Of a stretch of DNA of 64,000 nucleotides, positions 56,530 to 64,000 are shown piece after piece; position 1 is the first letter of the stretch, and each line of letters starts with the position of its first letter. The DNA lies in the NCBI GenBank assembly GCA_021018995.1, contig CM037586.1, forward strand, positions 10,878,247 to 10,942,246, given 5' to 3'. Source of the stretch: Chloranthus sessilifolius. Its lineage: Eukaryota; Streptophyta; Magnoliopsida; Chloranthales; Chloranthaceae. The translations under genes were made by a program, and so were the position numbers. The notes beneath the pieces are model-generated. The model was given only the letters and a program-made list of their open reading frames with translations. It made no database searches and was not told the origin of the DNA.

Positions 56530-57754
56530 ATCAATCCTCCTGCTCATCCTCTCGCTATTCGCTCCATTCTCGCCAACACGCCCTCTATGGTAGGACTGGA
56601 TGGAGCTGCTGAGGGATGAGGGTGTCGCGGGCGCCGAGTGTGCGTGGTGTCGGCGTGGGCTGTGTGGTGTGGAGGGAACCCTCCACATGGCATGGCTCAC
56701 AGGTGGTATGCCCCACCCTCAAGTGGGTCCCGCCGAGGTGGTGGGGTGGTGGCGGTGCTACTGCTGCTCGCCGCTGCGGGAGCGGGACCCGAGCTGGTAG
56801 GGTCCGCTTCAAAGGTTAGAAGCTGGGTCCATGAAGACTTTGTGAACGCCTCTTCACGCTGATCCGTCCCCTCACCTCGTGAGGTGAAATAGTGTAGGAG
56901 GGCTCCGAGTAGCACTCCAACATGCTCGAGATGAGCCGAGCATACGGCATCTTCTCCTTGGGCCGCATGTTGCCCTTCATCGCCTTGCTCTTGATGTACC
57001 GCATCCTCAAGGATGACCATGGTAGCATCAAACCATCCCCTGAAGGCGCGTAAAGTGCATGTTGCACTTTATCCACGCTCGTGTCGTGGCGCGCATCGGG
57101 TAAAGGTTGCATTTTATTATGGAGTGAGCATCCACATGTAGGGTGGAAGATCGACCCTCTTGAGGCCCCTTCTTCCCGTTGGTCATGCGAGTCATGACCT
57201 CTTCAAACGGGGTTCCTTTTCAAAGGGTGGGAATAGGGTAGTCTCGGAGTAAAGTCGAGGTAGCATTCAAGCACCTCATGTATGTGTCGACGGTGATCGA
57301 TAGAGACGACCCTCGATCTTGGTTATGATACAATCGTCGCTAGGGCCATTGGTTAGCCCTTGGTAGAACAACCTCACCAATCTAGGGTAATAGGAACCCC
57401 GGATTGGTTTGAGAAGGTTGCCGAGTCCGGCACTAGTTAGGTAGTTCTGAGCCCATTGGGTCTCGCCCGGTAAATCGGGATTTGTGAATAGGGTAGGGTC
57501 GATGGTGTATTCGACCTCAAAGGTCTTGGCAGACCACCAACCGGTTGGTTGCTCCAATGCCAGGGTGGTGGTGGCATGGGGTGGATTCGGAAGACTGAGA
57601 TGCGCTTCGTCGAACCGGAGGTGGTCTCGATTCGACGGGTGATGGAGTCCTCACCGCGATGGGGTAGGTGGTGGTGGTGCGGCGTTCTACGCCTAACCGG
57701 TAGCTTGGAGGTTGCCTTCTTCGAAGACAAACGGGTTTTGGGCGGCATTTTCAC
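56530..57754 (-). pseudogene. C ORF3: homologue of the B2 extra ORF
   Basis: The N terminus (57437-57754) is basic, with MPPKTRLSSKKATSKLPVRR. After a frameshift near 57540 the frame at 57276-57557 has GWWSAKTFEVEYTIDPTLF, WAQNYLTSAGLGNLLKPI and YPRLVRLFYQGL, matching B2 ORF3 at the W-W, WA-x2-Y, GL-x2-LL-x-P and PR-x-VRLF-x-Q-x-L positions. Further on, EKMPYARLISSMLE (56816-57112) matches MPYACLITKMVE of B2. Several indels break the frame. The place between integrase and LTR is the same as in B2, which argues that ORF3 was inherited and not picked up twice. Confidence 0.7.
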
Positions 57755-57984
57755 TAAACTAGGGTTTATCTACTTCAAATGAAAGAAAAAGTTTGATTCT
57801 AGGGTTTACCGTGGTTTTCAAAGGCGAATACGGTAGATTGTGGGCGCGAATCGACGAAGAAATCGAACCCTAGACCGGTCGGATAGTTGGAGAAGAAGAA
57901 GGAAGTCGAAACGCCCAAAGTCCGGAAGCTCAAATGATATCGAATGGGGAATGAAATCCCCAAACTTATATATATAGGCCTCGG

Positions 57985-58595
57985 CTCGATTAATCGAAAT
58001 TTTATTTCGATTAATCAAATTTAAAACTAGGTTAAGCAGAAATCGATTAATCGATTTCCCAAATCGATTAATCGAAAGTCAAATTCGATTAATCGAAAAT
58101 ATTTCATTAATCAAATCGTCTGTTAAAATTTCAAATTTTAAGCTCATTTGGCGCTTGAATCGATTAATCAAATCCATTTCGATTAATCGAAATTCCAAAA
58201 TCGATTAATCGAATTTAGTTTCGATTAATCAAATCGGCTATAACTTCAACTTTTCTAAACTTTCTTAAGTATTCGATTAATGAAATCCATTTCGATTAAT
58301 CGAATTTCAAAATCGATTAATCGAACTCACTTGATTAATCGAAATTATCCATTTGACTTTAACATCTCTCAAGTCCTCTAAGTAACTCGATTAATCGAAA
58401 TTCCAATTCGATTAATCGAATAAAATCGATTAATCGAAATTATAATTCGATCAATCGAAACTTCATTCTATGTATATTCTAACTCAAATTTTCATTTCCG
58501 ATCCATCGGCACATGCGGTCGACTAATCGAACAAAATCGATTAATCGAAATTCCAAATCGATTAATCGATTTGAAATTCGATTAATCGGTTTTGC
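57985..58595. repeat. Internal array of TCGATTAATCGA motifs between integrase and ORF3 of C
   Basis: More than twenty copies of ATTAATCGA, many as full TCGATTAATCGA palindromes, spaced 5-50 bases. It is the counterpart of the B2 array at 47475-47893, with the family C motif instead of the family B motif. Confidence 0.92.
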
Positions 58596-58789
58596 CCTAT
58601 TTCTACAAAATTTCAATCTCTTTCTTTCTTTTACTATTTTTGACAATTTATGATGATTGGATCAAAATTTCCATTGAATTTCAAGTATAGTGGAAATTTC
58701 ACAAACGTGGTTGGTTTACATCGAATTCTCACGTTGTTGGAAACAAGGCCGGATATTGTTCTTTCACATCGGCCTCTCGTTCCCAAGTA

Positions 58790-59960
58790 GCCTCTTCTTT
58801 TGGATGATTGTTCCACCGAACAAGCACTAAGGGAATCACTTTAGTGCGCGATTTGCTCTTTTCGATCCGTAATCTCCATTTGGTTCCTCTATCATGCTCA
58901 TGTCCTCACACATCTCTATAGGTTGCTTTCCTAACACATGAGACGGATCATTCACGCTTTCCGAACGAGCATCGATATGTGGAAGACATTATGTACTCGA
59001 TCAAATAGCGGTGGTAAACCAATGCGATATGCAACTTCACCTCCTCTTCCCAAAATTTCGAATGGTCCAACATATCGTGGACATAACTTCCCTCTCTTGC
59101 CAAATCTCATTACACCCTTCATAGGTGACACCTTCACAAACACATGCTCGCCCACCTTGTAGTCAACACTAGTCCGCTTCACATCGGCGTAACTTTTCTG
59201 TCTACTCAGGTCGCCTCTTCAACCTTTCTTCGATAATTCGAACAACGGTGGCGTTGTCTTCAAGCGATTCGGTCCTAATACAAATTTCTCACCGCTTCCT
59301 CCCAATTCGAGGTGACTTGCATCGTCGTTCATACAGAGCTTCATACGGTGCCATGCCAATGCTCGCTTGAAATTGTTATATGCTAACTCGAGCATCGGTA
59401 GATACTCATCCCAAAGATCCTTGCATATCAAGCATGCACGCCGAGCATGTCTTCTATCACTTGATTCACTTTCCGTCGCCCATCGCTTTGAGGATGGAAA
59501 GCTGAACTAAAGTCTAGTCGTGTTCCCATTCCTTCTTGAAATTTCTTCCAAAACTTGGGCGTATATAGTGGATCACGATCCAAACGATCTGCTTGGAATC
59601 CGTGTAATCTTACAATCTCCTTCATGTATAACCGCAGCCTTCCCGCAGATATGTGGTATTATACGGCAAAAGTGGCGATTTGGTCAATCCCGCACACGAC
59701 CCAAATGGCATTGTGTCTCTTGGCGACGGGTAATCCAACAATGAAATCCATTGAGATCGACTCCCACTTCCATTCGGTATTGGTAAAGGTTGCAATAGTC
59801 CCGCAGGATGTCTATGATCAACCTTCACCGACAAGTCAAACATCGTGACACATACCGCCACGTCTTGTTTGATCCTCTCCACCAAAGAGTTCTTTTTCAA
59901 ATCTTGGTACATTTTGGTGCTACCGGTGGATAGCATAATTTGACTTATGGGCCTCATCAA
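58790..59960 (-). pseudogene. C integrase (fragmented)
   Basis: The frame at 59428-59625 has DFSSAFHPQSDG. The frame at 59219-59431 has DLWDEYLPMLELAYNNF. The frame at 58952-59182 has YVGPFEILGRGGEVAYRIGL and HNVFHISML. The frame at 59622-59960 has STGSTKMYQDLKK from the zinc-binding part. Each piece is in a different frame, with breaks every 200 bases or so. No chromodomain with conserved aromatic cage could be seen. Confidence 0.75.
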
Positions 59961-60954
59961 GAATCGTTCGTCTTAGATCGGCATTGTCCGGATGCATAGA
60001 CGGCCTTTAAACAACAAAGAACCATCTTCTTTTACCGAGAAGTCCGACCGATGCCTTCATTCACGCCTTGATGAATCTTTGTTAATGTCGGATCCTTCAT
60101 CGTAGATCGTGGATATGCTCAAATATCACGCTTTAGTGATATGTTAGCCAAAAAGGATCCAAAGGTCCTTGACTCAATGTTCGCGTCATAGATTGCGTGT
60201 CTTCCAATAATTTCCATCTGCATACCCAAAATCAAAGAAGCTAATCGAATGAACCTTTTCGACTCAATGCATCGGCTACTACATTCGCCTTTGCGGATGG
60301 TATTGTATAGAGCAATCGTAGTCCTTGAGGAATTCCATCCATCTGCTACTGCCTCATATTGAGTTCTTTCGTAACAGATATCGGAGGCTCTTATGATCGG
60401 TGAAAATTTCAAATGTCTCACCATACAAGTAATGTCTCCAAATTAAAAATGACCGCTAGTTCTAAGTCATGAGTCGGGTAATTTTTCTCGTGTTCTTTCA
60501 ACTGCTTGATCCGTAAGCTATCACCTTCTTGTGTTGGTTGAGCACACAACCAAGGCCATTGTATGACGTCATTGACATACGGCGATCCTCCATCGCTCAA
60601 GGAATCGCTAACACCGGAGCCAAGTGAGTCTCGCTTTTGAGTTCTTGGAAACTCTTCTCACATGCCTCACTCCACTCAAACCTTGAATCTTTCGTGTCGA
60701 CTTTGTGAGAGGTCCCGATATCTTTGAAAACCCTCAACGAAACGTCGATAATAGCCTCGCTAAGCCCGTAAAACTTGGACATACATCCTTTGTCTTTGGT
60801 TGCTCCCATTTAACTCTCGCTTCTATCTTTCCGGATCTACCGTGACGCGGCGCTTTGAGACGACATGTCCCAAAAGCTAACTTCTTCCAACCAAAACTCA
60901 CACTTACCGAGTTTGGCGACAATTGGTGTTCACGTAGCGTTTGTAGAGCAATCC
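59961..60954 (-). pseudogene. C RNase H and connection domain (fragmented)
   Basis: Short frames recall [14 protein letters not shown] (60418-60600), [16 protein letters not shown] (60597-60809) and RIALQTLREHQLSP (60734-60958). Compared with B2 the sequence is shortened by many one- to few-base deletions. Confidence 0.7.
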
Positions 60955-61641
60955 TCAAGTGTTCTTCGTGTTCGCTAAGGATTTGGAGTATATTAGTATA
61001 TCATCAACGAACACTACCACGCAGGAGTCCAAGTGTGGTTTAAACACTCGGTTCATCAGATCCATAAATGACGCTGGAGCATTCGTTAATCCAAACGGCA
61101 TCACAAGGAATTCATATTGTCCATACCGTGTCCGGAAAGCTGTCTTCTGTATGTCCTCTGCCTTGACTCGCAACTGATGATACCCAGATCTTAGGTCGAT
61201 CTTAGAAAAATACCTTGCTCCTTGCAGTTGGTCGAATAGATCGTCAATTCTAGGCATAGGGTAGCGGTTCTTCACAGTGAGTTTGTTCAATTGTCGATAG
61301 TCAATGCATAGTCGCATTGACCCATCTTTCTTCTTGACAAATAAGACCGGTGCTCCCCATGGAGACACGCTCGGTCTAACAAACCCCTTGTCCATTAGTT
61401 CTTGTAGTTGTTCCTTCAACTCCTTTAACTCAGCGGGAGCCATTCTATAAGGTGCTTTTGAAATAGGCTCCGTTCCTGGTGCTAAGTCAATGGCGAATTC
61501 TACTTCTCTTCGGAGGTAATCTGTGCAATTCTTCCGAAACACGTCTAAGTCTCGCATAATTGCTATCTCGAAATGACGTTCTTTTCCTCCTTGTCCTCCT
61601 TTAAGAAAGCTAAGTATCCATCGCACCCCTTTCTCGATCAT
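60955..61641 (-). pseudogene. C reverse transcriptase
   Basis: A 228-codon frame keeps [90 protein letters not shown] and the catalytic FVDDILIYS. All the main RT blocks are present. The frame then breaks at SLANTKNT. This is the best-kept coding piece of C. Confidence 0.88.
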
Positions 61642-61645
61642 TTTC

Positions 61646-62098
61646 TCATCTTGAGATCAAGTACGATGACGACCTCACTCCTTGAAACCGAAATGATCTT
61701 CTTGTGTTGGGTCTGAAAATGACTACCTTGTTCTTGCAATCAATGGTCGCACAATGCTGCGCCAACCAGTCCATGCCAAGGATCACATCAAACCCTTGCA
61801 TGTCTAACAGTACCAACTTTGCTTCCAATTCATGCACTTCTAAGTCTTGAACTGCTACGATGATGGATTTGCAAGCTAACTCCGTGTCTACTAACTCTCC
61901 AGTCGGAATAGACACAGATAGGACGAAATCCAACGTCTCTGGAACGATCTTCATCTTCTTAGCAAAACGTGGAGTGACGAATGAGTGGGTAGACCCGGGG
62001 TCTATCAACACTCGAGCGTCATATCCACCGAAGCATCCTTTTTCATATATATTTAGAGTACCTATAGTATACATACACACATACAATAATTTACACAT
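61646..62098 (-). pseudogene. C protease
   Basis: A 150-codon frame contains YDARVLIDPGSTHSFVTP (catalytic Asp followed by PGS), LSVSIPTGELVDTELACKSI and FDVILGMDWLAQHCATIDC. This is the standard pro-RT segment of plant chromoviruses. A frame break at 61641-61646 separates it from RT. Confidence 0.82.
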
Positions 62099-62211
62099 TA
62101 ATTTACACCCTCAATTTCTTATTAAAAGAATCTACACTATTCCTAATGCATGCACCTTTTCCATCTAAAATTCTTTATGAAACGGAATTTTCTTTAATAA
62201 AATAAAATTTC

Positions 62212-63498
62212 TCACCTTGATGACGCCGCACATTCCCTCGCTCGGCAAAGGATCGATAGGCTCTCCCCTAACAATCGGCTTCCTTGCTTGAAGCCGTCTT
62301 GCCTTGTCCGTGGGCAATCCTTGATCAAGTGGCCCACCTTGCCACATCGGAAACAACCTCTAGTTCCGATTCTCAGCTCTGATCCCATGCGGCTTGCCAC
62401 ATCCGCACACGTCTCTCGAGGTGCGGAAGATACTACGAGAACCTGTAGACAAGATGATGGCGCCCGATGAGACATGGCAGGCTCTCATAGCGAAAAGGTC
62501 TCCCGACGCAAGTAATGGAAACCTCTGGTATTGTTGTTGCGCGGCCTTCCAAAACCTCCAACGTGGTCTCGACTCGACCCACGAACTTGGCTTTTATTCA
62601 CCGGTTCGTAGTTCCCCATCCTTCCTTGGTCAAGTCCTCTCTGTTGCTCTCTCTCCGCTCATATCTGCTTGTGTTCTCTTCTTCCACTACCAATGCCTTG
62701 CTCATGACCTCTTCATAGGTCCGCAACTGGAATGGAGCTACTCCTCCCCTAACTTCAGGCTTCAAACCTTGCTGAAACCTCTTGGACTTCATCACTTCAG
62801 TAGCGACATAGTCCGGTGCAAAACGGGCAAGTCGTAGAAACTCTTCCCCATACTCTCCGTCACATCCTCCTTGTACTAGTCAGAGAACTGAATCTCAAGT
62901 CGGTTCCTCACTACTCGGAAAATATTGTTTGTTGAATTCCTCAACGAATTCCTCCCAAGTCCAAGGCAACTTCTCGAGCCCGAGTCCTTATCACGGACTT
63001 CCACCAAGGCCCAGCCTCCCCATCCAACATGTAAGCCGCCCATCTTACACTCGTCTTCCGTGCAAGTTAGCACGCTAAAGACTTTCTCCATCTCGCCGCC
63101 ATCGGTCTTCGCCGCCTAAAAATGAAGGGGTCTCATCCTTCTAAACTCAAAAGATGAGGGCACAGTGCAACGCAGTCCTGTGGTGTAGGTGGTCACGTTT
63201 CTCTTGACGCATGAGCGCAAAGGATGTCTTGTTGTGCCATGGCAGCCATAGTCTCCATAGTGTGCATCATCCTTTGTCGCTCCTCTCTATCTTCTTGTCT
63301 TTCTCTCAATCTTTCTTGCTCTCTTAGATCTTGATCCTGATGATCTCGATCCTCTTCCTCATGCTGTCTGCTACTACTACCCACTGGGGCCTCGTTACCT
63401 CCTAAAGGCACTCTATTGGTAGGAGAGATGAAATCATCTCCACTACGCAAACTCCTTTGATGGCCTCCCCTTGGTCGGCCTCTCCCTCTAGCTGACAT
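62212..63498 (-). pseudogene. C gag
   Basis: The N-terminal 101 codons (63193-63498) start MSARGRGRPRGGHQRSLRSG and run into a charged Arg/Glu/Gln helix-like stretch. Capsid parts (62876-63091 and 62598-62795) are out of frame; the latter has KRFQQGLKPEVRGGVAPF and EEVMSKALVVEEE. The zinc knuckle CFRCGKVGHLIKDC lies in the frame at 62212-62475. Several indels break the gene. Confidence 0.8.
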
Positions 63499-63585
63499 TG
63501 CGGCTGCATTTGAAACTAAAGTTTCGTTAGCAGAAGCCCCTATGTTCTGACGAAAGAACCCTTGTCAGAATTGCTAAAAGAAAAT

Positions 63586-63597
63586 CCTTTGATACCA
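63586..63597 (-). other. C primer binding site
   Basis: The minus strand reads TGGTATCAAAGG, sharing its first eight bases with the initiator-Met PBS, two bases from the LTR. Confidence 0.75.
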
Positions 63598-63599
63598 AC

Positions 63600-64000
63600 T
63601 GTGACAGCCCGGATTTCGGCACCCCGAAACCCGCGCCATCAGCACGATCATCTTGACCGTGCCCATCAACTATGCACTAACACCGGTATATCAAGCATAA
63701 AATAAATAAGAACAACATGAATTTAAATCTACATAGAAATACTTCTCAAAGACGTTTCTACCCTCATGCCCTCGCATGAAGGGAGAACCGATCCGAACCT
63801 ACGATGATAACCATCATCATGGATGGTTCGACCAAAGGAATACTCTAATATACACATACACAAGGTATAATCAAAAACCAGACTTGACATACCAAGCCGT
63901 ACAATCTGCAACTAAAACTCCTCAAAGTCGCACAGCAGAGTCCTCTAGAAGAAGTCCTCCGAGGTCGCCGCAAGGTCCGACTCACCGGGTCAAGGCCTCT
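63600..64000 (-). repeat. C 5' LTR, first 401 bases in window
   Basis: It matches 53392 onward but with frequent small deletions and substitutions, for example the loss of about seven bases near 63717. Confidence 0.85.

Larger units (their letters stand above)
53392..64000 (-). mobile_element. C: Ty3/gypsy LTR retrotransposon with extra ORF, cut by window end
   Basis: The 3' LTR is 53392-56018, the 5' LTR starts at 63600 and continues past the window. The minus-strand order is PBS, gag, protease, RT, RNase H, integrase, palindrome array, ORF3, PPT, LTR, the same plan as B2. The internal region is heavily interrupted by small indels except in RT. The solo LTR at 19850-28982 and the LTR fragment at 35048-36002 are relatives. 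Confidence 0.87.

Overview
This window is plant nuclear DNA, most likely from a flowering plant with a large, repeat-rich genome. It holds one recognisable host gene: the first exon of a small-molecule O-methyltransferase at 43111-43896. It also holds layered LTR retrotransposons of Ty3/gypsy type with plant lineage features, miniature elements (TRIMs, CACTA and Mutator-like MITEs) and large fold-back repeats. I see no rRNA, tRNA gene, CRISPR array or bacterial-type gene.

Layout. (1) 1-~5600: Athila-like element E1, minus strand, cut by the window edge (RT start, protease, gag, tRNA-Asp type PBS, LTR). (2) 5968-12684: element B1, minus, bounded by TSD GAGTC; initiator-Met PBS; its 3' LTR is fused to the RNase H region by a deletion. 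(3) 13092-34079: composite element A, minus, bounded by TSD GAAAG, with three LTRs and two internal regions. The left one has a gag without pol; the right one has a short gag-like reading frame. A solo LTR of family C (TSD GTAAC) sits in the middle LTR, and inside that solo LTR sits a complete, young-looking non-autonomous element A2 (20018-26663, plus strand, TSD CATAC) with one intact 120-codon ORF. (4) 34085-43110: mixed intergenic DNA holding a C-related LTR fragment fused to a TRIM (TSD TCATC), a second TRIM (TSD CATTA), two CACTA MITEs (TSDs TAC and TGC), a palindromic Mutator-like MITE, and a 1.1 kb fold-back just upstream of the gene. (5) 43111-43896: O-methyltransferase exon 1; its intron begins at 43897. 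(6) 44103-64000: element B2 (minus) inserted in that intron, with element C (minus, 53392 to beyond the window) inserted in the 5' LTR of B2.

How the parts relate. B2 and C share gag, protease, RT, RNase H, integrase and then an extra sense ORF (ORF3) between integrase and 3' LTR. The most striking pattern is that each retroelement family carries its own short, mostly palindromic, TCGA-containing motif in loose arrays: TTGATCGATCAA in B, TCGATTAATCGA in C and its relative D, TCAATCGATTGA in A, and CTCGACAGG in E1. In B and C the same family-specific motif fills two places, the middle of the LTR and the stretch just before ORF3. In A it fills the LTR and the leader before gag. I propose this motif-plus-ORF3 arrangement as the candidate undescribed system. 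Its function is inference only.

Almost all retroelement reading frames are broken. LTR ends, PBS, PPT and target-site duplications were read directly by eye. Lineage names rest on motif recognition and could not be tested by database search here.
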